In this document: positions 1 through 10,166 of the stretch, piece after piece
How the letters are laid out: every line of letters begins with the position of its first letter
Numbering within the stretch: position 1 is the first letter of the stretch
Source of the DNA: Cryptomeria japonica
Lineage: Eukaryota; Streptophyta; Pinopsida; Cupressales; Cupressaceae
Direction of reading: 5' to 3'
Assembly: GCF_030272615.1 (NCBI RefSeq)
Contig: NW_026729327.1
Coordinates: forward strand, 1-33,763
DNA length: 33,763 nt
Made by a program: the position numbers and the translations under genes
Notes under the pieces: generated by a model
The model's input: only the letters and a program-made list of their open reading frames with translations
What the model was told of the DNA's origin: nothing
Databases searched by the model: none

Positions 1-1793
1 CCAAGTTTGATGGTTTAATTTTTTTTGGTGACTTCAGGTAAACTATGTATCAATTTTTTGAGAAAACCATAGATGACGATTATATATATTACTTATTTTG
101 AATTCATTTGTGCAAAATATGATTGAAGAGCTATAGAATGAGAAGAGAAGTGAAGGAGATCAATAAAATTTATTTCTATTGTCTGTGATATTTTTTAATG
201 GAAAATCCTAAAATTATTAGTCTTAATAGTGAGGCAAGACCTAGTTTTGATATGTGACCATTTATTTTGGTGATGAGCAACACTATTGGTATATTTTATG
301 TTGTTCCTAACAAAGTGGTATACAAAAGAAGATATTTTCATTTAAATTCGTGTTTCTTTGGAAGAGTATGATCAAAACAAGTTTAATGATTTTAAGAAGA
401 TTCATCTAGTATGGTACATGAAGACTTAAGGTAGAGTATGCTAGTTTAGGGCATAAGGGTTTGGATACTTGGAGTAATTTTCCCTTTTTTAATGATGAAT
501 TTTTAATTAACATTGTGATAAGAAGAATTCATGAAAATTATGTATGGTTGGTTCATCCATATTTGATTTCAAAAAATTTCCTAAGGGATATGATTGGTTT
601 ATGCTCAATTGTAACCACACTTGCTTTGAAGTTTGTGAAGAATGGTGAAGTGAACAGATTGACTAGTGTTGTGTTTGATAAGAGAGCCCTTTGGATTGAC
701 AGTATTGAGGACTTGGAAGTCACATATGTGACTATGAGAATTTTATATAAGGTATATTACAGGAATCGTGAAGGCTCATCTTCTTCTATGGCAGGATATG
801 TGGCCTATAAAATGGTGAAAGAAAATATTGTCTATGATCCATGTGAGTTGTTGAGGTGGTAGATGTTCGATAACTCCAACTTATGAAGATCGATTTGTAC
901 CCCTTCCAGTATGGATAACTCATAGTGTGCTTTCTATTTTATTTTATCAATGCATTATCTAGAATAAATAATGTGGTATGGAGAAGATATGATTATGTCA
1001 ATGCTCAAATTAAAGAATATTTGGATAGTTTAGATGATTGTGATGCTTCTTGTCACAAGTTCTTCATGGATATTCAGATAGAGATGGTTGTGAGGAATCA
1101 GATCCCATCCAAAGTTGTTGAATGGTACAAGGATGATATTTCTTTTTAGTTGACAAGGACTATTGTTTCATTCAAGCTATTATCCTGAGGAAATTTTGGG
1201 TGGCTAAGATTCCTTATGAAGTGTCAAAATATGAATGAATGAGTATTACAAAAATAATCCTTAAAATGCCAAAAAATGTGAATGAAGAAAGATTTGGAAC
1301 ATATGAGATTATTGGTAGAAGTGTTGGAAAGAGACCTAGCAAGATTGACAATGTACCAAAATACGAGAGGGAAAGGAAACAATCTAGAGAAGCTTGTGCT
1401 TCTTTTTCTTCAAAGATCTCAAGAGCTAAAAATGCATCAAAGTAATTTGTAGAGGCTATCATTGTTGATAGTGATAAAGGTAAACCTAAGAAGGTTAGTG
1501 GGCAAAAAAGTGTTACAACAAGAGAGAAGGTGATTTCCTCCCCTGCTTTTTCAAAGGAAAGATCTTTTGATGAGGATAAAGTGCTTGAGATGCTTGGGAG
1601 ACTAGATGGCTTAAAAAGTGTTAGTGAGTTGTATCTCATAATTCCCGCTTGTTATCAAGTTACCATTGAATAGGTTTGTGTAACATATTTTCTCTCGAAC
1701 AATCTTGTTCCCATTAATGTTGCTAATGTTCTTTCAAAAGTATTGATAGGGTTGTTAATTAAGTATATGGATATAGTTGTTGGTGATAACTGG
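1..1793 (+). mobile_element. A1: truncated ORF2-carrying LTR element
   Basis: This is the left-edge remnant of the same element family as A2 and A3. Bases 1-198 hold no recognisable gene and correspond in position to the A3 leader upstream of ORF2. The coding part starts near 199. The copy is cut at 1794, where a gypsy LTR begins with TGTAGTCAC. No LTR of A1 itself is inside the window, so its 5' boundary is unknown. Family membership rests on protein-level similarity to A2 and A3, not on LTRs. Confidence 0.65.
199..1793 (+). pseudogene. ORF2 of element A1, N-terminal half, degenerate
   Basis: I do not recognise this protein. The reading begins at an ATG at 199 (MENPKII) and contains a segment R-x-R-P-x-F also present near the N-terminus in A3. 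The open stretch 461-862 aligns with A2 and A3 through RRIHENYVWL (A3 SRIHDKFIWL; A2 a similar NEFIWL), then a conserved hydrophobic helix and a KVYY/KVYQ segment. Bases 925-1149 continue the match: LIVCFLFYF here against LIVCLMLYF in A2. After a frameshift the YEV and RFGTY motifs appear near 1218 and 1290. Frameshifts and stops show it is dead. The C-terminal half is missing because a gypsy LTR follows. Known from the family: nothing. Inferred: a decayed copy of a retroelement-borne gene. Confidence 0.6.
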
Positions 1794-2412
1794 TGTAGTC
1801 ACATTTAGGAGGGACCTCAAGGAGATCAATGTGGACTGTGCAACAAGAGTAAAACACAACGAAAACAAGACAAGATAATAGAGGTAATGCATAACTGATT
1901 GAATTATATTATGAAATCCAATTATAATTTTTTGGCAATGTGTGGGCTACAAGATTCAGCTCATAGGCCTAATACATACATGCTCAGTTATAATGTTGGT
2001 AAAATCTAGACCTCTAAATATCAAGATAGATCTTCTATTTTCTATAAATTGATTTCTACAAGCTTAATTATATTGATTTATATGATCTAGAGGGATCCAT
2101 GTCAGTGTACGATGAATCAAATAAGATCAAACGTGTAAAACCACCATGTCGGCTTACGCCAAAGAAAATCCTCTTGAAAATGCAATGGATGAAGTGCAGA
2201 CCAAAGGAAAGGTCGGTCACATGCCAAGGAATGTTGGAACAAGTAACTAGAGTTCCACAAGCTACAAAAAGGGTCTGCAAGATTCACTAATAGAAAAATA
2301 GGTCCAAGCGATTCCGGTGTTCTAGCCAGAAAACAATCCCACATACCAGAATCGATAACTTGTCAAAAAAAATATCCAAATGTCTATTGGCCATTTGGTG
2401 GAATTGATTATG
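1794..2412 (-). repeat. G0: gypsy LTR fragment, same family as the G1 LTRs
   Basis: The fragment starts TGTAGTCAC..TTAGGAGGGACC and matches the G1 LTRs at 29327 and 25405. Shared features are the AGGAGGGACCT block, ACAAGAGTAAA, the GAATTATAT block, ..CGGCTTACGCCAAAG.. and GATAACTTG. Similarity fades near 2385-2412, where the C1 LTR starts. By comparison with the roughly 790-bp G1 LTRs, about 170 bp of its far end is missing. Orientation follows G1, so it reads on the minus strand. It could be a solo LTR or the edge of a longer element. Confidence 0.75.
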
Positions 2413-2998
2413 TGTTGCATTGATGTTTTGTCATTGATGCCAACACTAGCTATTTGGATACTTTACCGACACCCTTCTGGTCCTAGTACATTGAGTCGTT
2501 TCTGGTTGATCTGGATCCGACATGATCTGGTAGGCTCTGGTATGATTTGGTGATGGAATTGGCTTGTTCATGATACTCATTCTCATATTCAATCAATTGG
2601 TTTTGGTTTGGTGATCGGATTCTATCCTGCTTGCTTGGAAGCTTGGCTTCTGGTTCCAGTGAGGGTTTCACCAGTATAGCTTTTAATGAAGATATTTATT
2701 GAACTACATAAGTGGTGTTAGTGCAGCTTCTGGTTGAGTTCGAGGATGTTGTTGATGATCATGTTCGAGACTTGGTGGATGGAGATCATTGCTGAAGCAT
2801 GTGGTCTTATATTGGGTCTCAGTTGATCTAGGTTATGGGTCGGCTTTAATGTAACATGTGGATTGGACCTCTCGATGTATTTCCTGAATATCTTATGTGT
2901 TGGATATTATTTATTTGGTCTAAGGCCGACATGGTTTGTAATAATGTAATTGGTTTATTATTTGGTGGCCGAACTAATTGTTTATGGTTGAGAGTTTG

Positions 2999-3006
2999 TA
3001 TATATA
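2999..3006 (+). promoter_or_regulatory. TATA-like box in C1 LTR
   Basis: TATATATA lies in the middle of the LTR, about 600 bp before its end. This is a plausible position for the U3/R promoter of a plant copia LTR. It is assigned by sequence only. Confidence 0.4.
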
Positions 3007-3544
3007 GATGTAAGATCTCATTGTAGATCATCATGGTAAGGAAAAAGGTCATGGTCAAGGAATGTAATGTTTGAATAATGTAATATCATTCAGGAAGAGG
3101 ATTTGGTCGATCATTGGAGATCAAATTGGGTTTATGTAAGAGGATTTAGTCCTCTAGTATTGAGGTTAACCAGAACTATACTCAGGCATAAGAGATGCTA
3201 TCTTTTGCAGTTCAACACTTATCCGGATTGTAGTATGGATTTCTATGTAGTTAGTGAGGATCCTTTTGTGATGAGCAATGCACTCTAGGCTGTTGGCCTT
3301 CCTACAAGTGCAAGCCCCTTAATTGTAATTCACATACTTACTGTAGAAGTATTATCTAACTATGAGTAGGCTTCCCACCATGGTTTTTCCCTTTACTGAG
3401 TTTTCCACGTATAAATATTGGTATCATGTGGATGGATTTTAATCTATGATTATTGTTTATTCTTAACTGGTTTAACTTCTATTCCAGTATTAATGTTTTG
3501 GGTTCCAGTTTTAAGTTTTAATTGCTAATAGTTTCGGTAATATG

Positions 3545-3576
3545 AGACAATTGATTCACCCCCCTCTCAGTTGTCT
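3545..3576 (+). other. U5 hairpin of C1 LTR
   Basis: Arms AGACAATTGA (3545-3554) and TCAGTTGTCT (3567-3576) pair over 10 bp with one G-U pair. The 12-base loop is TTCACCCCCCTC. Equivalent hairpins with different stems occur at the same place in the other LTRs of this window. Confidence 0.7.
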
Positions 3577-3601
3577 TCTAGTTATTGAACTGTCTAACAA
3601 T

Positions 3602-3613
3602 TGGTATCAGAGC
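3602..3613 (+). other. C1 primer-binding site
   Basis: TGGTATCAGAGC begins two bases after the LTR-terminal ACA. It matches the standard plant initiator Met-tRNA 3'-end complement used by copia elements. Confidence 0.92.
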
Positions 3614-3657
3614 TTTGGTCCTTGCTACAAAAAACTTAACCACTTGAGGAAGATCCT

Positions 3658-5599
3658 ATGACAACTAACAGCTCAAGTTCATCTAGTTCTTCTGGAGCTA
3701 TCTTTTGAAGGGATATTCTGAGGCTTGATGGAACAAATTACACAGTATGTAAGATTTGTATGGAGACTCATCTATGATGTCTTGACAAGTAAATCTGGGA
3801 GATCACACAGAATGGTGTCACACCATATAATCTAGGATCTGGAAATCCTCCTCCGACAAAACTGGACAAGGAGATTGAGAATGATTGTAGAGCAAGAGAA
3901 GCCCTCTTGTGTGCACGTTCTGATCAACAAATAATATGATTAACTGACAAATCATCTGGAAAGGCTATATGGGATAAGTAGGAGACTCTTAATGAAGGTG
4001 ACCCTACAGTGAAGAATGCTAAACTTGATGGTTACCGGGTGAGATATGAAAACCTGAAGATGGAAGAAGATGAAAGGATTATTGCATTCATGGAAATGGT
4101 AAATGAGATTGTTATGGGAATTCAATGTTGTGGTGGAACTCTAAGTGAAGATGAAATTATTTCTAAAGTCCTAAGAGCCCTACCATTGGCTCACAAGATG
4201 AAGGCTACTGCTATTAATGAGTTGAGAACAATGGCTAATACATCTATCAACAAAGATACTTTGGTTGGGAAACTATCTGCTTTTGAGTTTGAAGAATTTG
4301 GACCTTTTGGAGCTATGAAGTCTGAACCTTATTTTCATGCATCTACATCTACAACCGGTAAGAAAGACTCGAAATCTTTGTATGAAAAGGAATTAGAAGA
4401 TATGAAGAGAGAAGATCATGACTTTGAGCAACTTGAAGCACTAATTTCTAGAAGAGTACCTAAAGGACCGGTAGGAAGTAAGTATGAAGGAAAAGAACCT
4501 TTTAAATGTTTTGCATGTAATAAGATTGGTCATTTTGCATCTAGATGTCCTGAAAGGAATTCAAGATTTTAAGAAAGAGCTAGAAGATCATTTAAGCCTA
4601 ACCCCGGATATCAGAACAAGTATAAGTAAAAGAAAAATAGAGACAAATCATGCTACATAGCGGATGAGGAAGGCATTACTAATTGTTATGGTGAACCAGT
4701 AGAAGACTCTGCTAGTCGTTCCGGTAATGGGAAGGAATGGGTGTTCCTGGCTATCAAGGAAGATGATCCAACACTAGAAGAGAATGTACCTGAAGAGAAG
4801 GCACTCACTACTAAAATTGAAGACAAAGATGAATGGGTAATTGATAGTGGTTGTTCACATCATATGACTAGAGATAAAGGGATGTTTCTATCTTTGCAAG
4901 AATTTGATGGCGGTCTAGTTAGATTTGGAGATGAAAAAGCATGTATGATCAAAGGAAAAGGAACTATATCATTGGATGGTAAGAACAATATTGACAATGT
5001 TTATTATGTTGAAGGTTTGAGGCATAATCTTTTGAGTGTAGGACAACTGGTAGATAAGGGATTTCAATTACAGTTCAAGGATGGAAAATGCAAAATCATT
5101 AATATGAGTGGTTTGGAGATTGCAACCTATACACAAACAAAAGGTAATATATTTCATTTGAACTCTGGTGAGAAGACATGTTTGATTACATAGATTGATG
5201 AGAGTTGGCTATGGCATAAAAGGTTGTGTCATGTAAATTTTGATTGCATTGTGAAGATCAGTTCAACTAAGGCAGTTAGGGATATATGTAAGATTATGAA
5301 GCCCTATAATCCGGTATGTAAAGAATGTCAAATTGGTAAACAGATCAAAACCTCTTTTAGGAGTATACAAGATAAATCAAATGATGTTCTTGATCTTATT
5401 CATACTAATTTATGTGGCCCTACTAGAGTTAAAAGTTTTCAAGGTGATAGATATTTCATGCTAATAATTGATGATTATTCTAGAATAATGTGGGTTACTT
5501 TTCTAAAAGAAAAATCTGAAGCATTTGAAAAGTTTAAAATCTTTAAGGATAAAGTGGAAATTGAGATAGGATTGAAGATTAAATGTTTAAGGTCAGATC
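3658..5599 (+). pseudogene. C1 gag-pol part 1: Gag, protease, integrase N-terminus
   Basis: The start ATG at 3658 lies 45 bp after the PBS. Gag covers about 3658-4572 and carries a zinc knuckle CFACNKIGHFASRC at 4507-4548 (CX2CX4HX4C). The aspartic protease motif DSGCSHHMT starts at 4843. A GAG-pre-integrase and HHCC zinc region follows (WHKRLCH near 5212, CKECQIGK near 5320), then the integrase core (IIDDYSR near 5467). In-frame stops occur in early gag, after 4572 (TAA), near 4627, at 5191 (TAG where family members usually have Gln) and elsewhere. The first catalytic integrase Asp is Asn here: HTNLCGP, codon 5407-5409, where the family has HTDLCGP. The second catalytic Asp codon, GAT 5596-5598, sits in the target duplication of A2, which ends this part. 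Confidence 0.88.
5595..5599. repeat. Target-site duplication of A2, left copy (AGATC)
   Basis: AGATC directly precedes the A2 LTR (5600) and is repeated exactly at 12265-12269 after the other LTR. Gag-pol of C1 resumes in frame across it. Confidence 0.93.
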
Positions 5600-6516
5600 T
5601 ATTAGGATTCAAGAACACTGAGAGGTGGGGTGAATCAGTGTTCTGCAAGTAAAATAGGATTTATGCCTTTATACCAAACATATATAAACCGGTAAACAAA
5701 TAAACATATAACTTGAAGAAAATAAACCATCCACACAAATGAACACCATAAAACAAATAATTTGTATGTGGAAAACTTCAAAGAGGAAAAACCATGGTGG
5801 GATATGTGTCCCACAATATCAATTCATTGGCCATATGAAAGGATATTACATATAGTGGGGGTCTACACTTGCAAGAAGGAACACTACCTATAGAACACTA
5901 CTCATCACTAAAGAGCCTCATTGACTACAAGCTTCTGCTGAAGTAAAACAATGAAAATGAACTCAAAAAATGCATCTACTATGCCAAATAGAGTTCCGGT
6001 TAAAGATTTGCTTTGTATTGATTCATAAACCCTAGACACTACTACCGGTATCTTTTCTCCTCCAAGGATGCTTCCCAAAATATCTACAGATCATTCCATG
6101 ATATGACATTTGCATACAAATGATCTACATACATATACTTCACATTATATAGTTCTGCTATATTCTATCTCACTTATGTCGTATCCTATGTCATATTCAA
6201 AATGACCTAGAAGACTGACCTATATACCCATTACAAACAATATGCCTTATGTCGGCTTACAATGTATTAGAAAAGTTATTCAATTTCCACCTCGACAATA
6301 ATTACAAAATAATTTACAAAATAATTTACAAAATAAATCCTTCTTTATGTCGGCTTCCTTCAAGTACTGATGTCGGTGTCGGTGCCGGTGTAATCCTAGA
6401 TATTCCAATGCTGGTGTCTACCGGTATATACCTCCTAGTGTTGGTATATGACTTCCATCTAATATTGTTGCCATCAATGATAATAAAATGAATCTGATGA
6501 GTGTCAATTGCCTACA
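5600..6516 (-). repeat. A2 3' LTR (left copy)
   Basis: On the plus strand it runs TATTAGGATTC to ..AATTGCCTACA. The first G of the expected TG is mutated to A. It matches 11381-12264 throughout, including the AACCATGGTGGGAT block and TTATGTCGGCTTAC. It has an extra stretch near 6268-6340 with a short tandem AATAATTTAC repeat that the other LTR lacks. A TATA-like TATATACC lies at 6221-6228 (read on the minus strand). Confidence 0.9.
5612..5644 (-). other. U5 hairpin of A2 3' LTR
   Basis: Perfect 10-bp arms AGAACACTGA (5612-5621) and TCAGTGTTCT (5635-5644). On the element's sense strand the 13-base loop reads TTCACCCCACCTC. Confidence 0.7.
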
Positions 6517-6528
6517 ATCTTCCCATTT
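6517..6528 (-). other. A2 polypurine tract
   Basis: On the minus strand this reads AAATGGGAAGAT directly before the 3' LTR. It is a mutated form of AAAGGGGGAGAT seen in the same place in A3 and C2. Confidence 0.7.
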
Positions 6529-6764
6529 GGCATTGATGGTAACACTTATGTGAAAAATGGATTCCCTGTCAGTTCAACTGAAATATGCTCCCCCTAAGCA
6601 ATACACTCCTTCAGATATCCTGATATCCTTCCCATGTGATCCTATTTGATTTTTATGATATTTTTCACATATATGCATACTCCCTCTTTGGCATCAATGC
6701 CAAAGACCGGTGAAAGAATTGAAAGAATTCAAAATGAAAGAATAAATGAATACTATTAATTTCA

Positions 6765-9700
6765 TTAGAGTTTGACCAACTTCAAAATTTCATGGTAAGC
6801 CTTATCCAACAACTGAAGATATGTATCCCAACTGGTTTTGAAGGTGTCAGATAGGGATACTAGTTCACTTAGTAAGTGGGCAAGTGTTTCCTTCTCTTTG
6901 ACTTTTGTCAGTGTGGGTTTAGAAATCATGTCCATGCACTCTCTTTTATGTACATTTAGTGAATCCAATCTTTGACTCACTATTCCTCTAAGACTTCTTT
7001 CTCTCTAAATGACTTTATCTCTCTCCTTCTTGAAAGCAAAAATTTGGTTCTCTAAGGACAAAATTTCTCCATCAACATATATGGTTAGTGTAGTTAATCC
7101 ATCAAAAGAATTAGCAATGTTAGTTGTCTTATCATGTAACTTCTTTAAACTACTATCTACATTTGTTGTAAGAATTCCTATGTTGCAACATACCCTGTAG
7201 ATATTTGTACCTTGTTTCAAACAATTCTCAATAAGAATGAGTTTAGCTTCAATTTTATTTTTTTGTATTTCTATGATTTGGTCAAAGGCAGGTTTCTTAG
7301 CCACAGTAAATATTTCTAAAGCCTGTCGGTTTGCAATCTACCTCAGAGTTTGAAATTTGTTAGAAATATGCTATGTTAGAGTTTTCATCTTGCTGGAAGG
7401 GCTTGCTTCATTCTCAATATGGCAATCAGGGATTAAATTATGCAATACTATGACTGATTGATCTATTATTCCCTTATCTGCAACACCCTCCTTCAATAAT
7501 TTCTGAGTAGCCATCATCATCAATTCAGTTGAACTCATCTCAGAGATGGATTTCTTCTCAACCTAAGAAGTGTCAATTGCCAAAACCTCTGTCAGTATAG
7601 ATTCAGTTTCCTTTCCTTTACAACCTCTTTTGCACCAATGGCTTTGCCACTTGGTGCGGTGTCAATTATTGTCGGTGGAGTATTATCCATAGTATTTATA
7701 GTATCTTGTACATTTCCTTCCTCAAAAATAGTTTGTGCTAGTACATAGTGTACACTTTCCTTTACTGTCGGTTGAGTCTATATCTCTATAGTTACTATTG
7801 GTTTAGTAAAAATTGGAGTTGAACTGCCCAAAATACCTTTCCCTTTTGATTTTTTAGGAATGGTGGAAGATGTAGCCTTAACAAATTCTTCATGAGATGT
7901 GAGAAAATATGGATTCTTCTGGAAGAATTTGGTCCAACCCTTACTGGTCTCGTTTATCACCTCATTTACTCTGCCCATCATAAGGCGTATCTGTCAGGGT
8001 TTACCACTGAAAATTGTTCTATTTGCAACATCTATGCATCTTTTCATTTTCTCATTGTTTATTGAACCACACATTTCCAAAAGTGCTACTTCCTTAATCT
8101 CCCTATCCCTCTTGACAATGTCAAGTCTTCTAGAATCAAGTTTATTATACAAAGATAGAGGTATCTCCTTCAAAATTTCTACTAAGGCTTTCTTATAAAT
8201 GTCTATGTGTAAAAAAATAGCCTCTTCTATTTTATTTTTCTCATTTTCTTCTAAATCTTCATAATACTTAGATACATTTTTCAAAATTCCATCTTTTTTA
8301 ATTTCATCAATTAGCTTAGCATAGGTCATTTTAGTCTTACCAGACTTAGTGTCATCACACTTCTTCTTTTTGCTTATGGTTTCTGGAGTAGATGTGTCTA
8401 GTTTCCTCTTTTGTATAGGCTTCCTTGCCAAAGGTGGAGGTGTAGTCGATTTAGTTTCCTTTCTAATAAATCTCCTCCTAGGCTCTACCTTCTTCTGCTC
8501 TACCGGTGGTTGATCTACTTTCTTCCTTTGTACCCTTCTGAAAGCTACAGATTCATTGTCCTTAGGGTCAGAATTATAAGTGATGGTAGAAATGTAAGCT
8601 TCAGGCTTCTTCACCTCCATAGTACTAGCCACTATCGGTTCTATTGTCGGTTTGAATCGAGAACCCAGTTGAGTGTCTATCTTATGAATTACATCCTGTA
8701 CATATGCAAACATATTTTCTATTTTCTTCTTTCTTCTCTTCCTATTGAAGCCAGTTTTGACCTCAAGGGCATTTTCTTTTGTTGTACCAAAATGCTCTAT
8801 TTTGTCATCCAATGGAGCTTCAAGCAACATTTTTGCATAGAGTTCAAAAATGTTATCATCCACTTCATATCCAAGCTCCGTAACCCATATTGTCCTAGGT
8901 TCAACTGCTTCCATAAGAGTTTCATCAATTTTCACCCTAAAACAGATATCAGTAGAGTACTTCTCCACAATGTTATTTGATATTATCTCCCTCTGCCTCA
9001 TGTTTTCTTGGAATGTTTTGAAATACCTTGAAAGTTTCTCATCTTTGCTGGTACCAAGACCGATGATTGCTTCCTTGATCTGCATACGTACCAGTATGTC
9101 ATGAGCCCAACGCTTCTTGCCAAGACCAGGTAGCTCACTCAAGAAGTAAAGCATCAAACATACAATGAGATTACCATATCTATAAGTTCATTTCTTAATT
9201 CCCTTGATCTTTCCAAGGTTCAACATCAATTCACTCATCCATTCACATAAATCATATTTTGCATTATTCCTCAAGATCTGATATGCAGCATGAATGCATG
9301 AACTAGAAACATAATTAAATTGATTAGATTAAGTTACCTTATAACCTATAATCATGCTTGCAAATTTCACATTAGTATCAGTGATTGTGTTGATTCTCAT
9401 TGATCTTCTATCCAAAGTTGCACTGGTGAGTTTCTCAATCTCTATTTTGGAAATTTTCTTAAGAGGTTATCATCTGAATTTGGGTAAGCCAATGACTACT
9501 TGAATAGCCTCTTTTGTGGTCATGTAAGGAAGATACAACCAGATAAACTCATTGTGAACCCTTCTTAGAATGTATCAGATGACTTCATCCTTGAATTCTA
9601 GTATGTACAGAATACTAGTTAACCCTAGTTCCTCAATTGCTTTGAATTCCAGTTTAAGGGTTCTGGAGCTACTTAGTATCATGGATTGATACATGCTCCC

Positions 9701-9819
9701 GCAGAGTCTTCTTTCTTAGAAATTTTGGGAACCTCCTTGAATATGGACCTTAACCTATTCTTGACTTCAACAATGGTGGGATTTTCAATCAAAGTAGGAG
9801 CTGAAGATCTAGATGCCAT
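6765..9819 (-). pseudogene. ORF2 of element A2, unknown protein (about 1,000 codons)
   Basis: I do not recognise this gene. The start is taken at ATG 9819 (MASRSSAP) because the equivalent in A3 is MASTSG-like. Regions in order are: an N-terminal domain with NEFIWL..PYMTTKEAIQ and later FASMIIGYKV; the best open stretch 9157-7994, holding LGKKRWAHDIL, the MEAVEPRTIW block (8914-8885) and HFGTT; a Lys/Arg-rich and Pro/Thr-rich linker at about 8700-8350; a helical domain with KNVSKYYEDL and SLYNKLDSRR; and a charged helical C-terminus (7304-6765) ending SWDTYL..ILKLVKL. Stops and frameshifts break it in at least four places. Almost every block has a counterpart in A3. No membrane segment, signal peptide, nuclease or polymerase motif is visible. 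Its place between Gag and the 3' LTR is that of the env-like ORF in Sireviruses, but no sequence evidence supports that identity. Confidence 0.72.
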
Positions 9820-10166
9820 TTTGAAGAATACTTGAAAGTGAACGCCAGTTGGAAGATTGAGTGCTTCTGAGATAACTGCTCTAAATCCTTTCATAATGCC
9901 TTTGCACACTCTTAATTCACCTGACATTCATCTTTTCTTCACTCTGAATGCTTGAATGCTCAGTGAATGAAAATGAATTCACTTACCCCTTTTATTAGCG
10001 AATAGAACCCTAATATTTTTCTATAATAAATGCTTCGCGAACAACCCTACGGATTTCAGTTCCTCAATCTTGTGTCGGGTGAAACTTCATTAGTAATTCT
10101 CCAGATCTCTTCTAGGGTAATATGCAGGATTTGGCAATGAATTTTCCAACCCCTAAGGCTTATGCC
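9820..10166 (-). other. A2 spacer between ORF1 and ORF2, possible ORF2 leader
   Basis: This stretch has no ORF. On the minus strand it contains a TATA-like AATAAAAGGGG at 9996-9986, about 170 bp before the ORF2 ATG. An ATTCATT..CATTCACT..GTGAAGA.. stretch follows and resembles the leader of ORF2 in A3 (20240-20290). This suggests ORF2 had its own conserved 5' leader. A promoter is possible but unproven. Confidence 0.35.

Larger units (their letters stand above)
2413..3599 (+). repeat. C1 5' LTR
   Basis: It runs from TGTTGCATTG to ..CTGTCTAACA, about 1.19 kb. The right end is fixed by the adjoining primer-binding site. The left end is placed at the first TGTTG after the G0 similarity fades and could be 2 bp earlier. 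It contains the dyad motif at 2427-2444, a TATA-like stretch at 2999-3006, the plant copia LTR motif CCATGGTTTTTCCC..TTTTCCACG near 3377, and a U5 hairpin at 3545-3576. Confidence 0.8.

Noticed and set aside
1214-1639. 141-aa open frame on the minus strand
   Set aside because: It is a shadow of the A1 ORF2 remains, which match A2 and A3 on the plus strand.
8411-8980. 189-aa open frame on the plus strand
   Set aside because: It lies exactly antisense to the best-preserved part of A2 ORF2, and its composition is that of a reversed Lys/Glu-rich gene.
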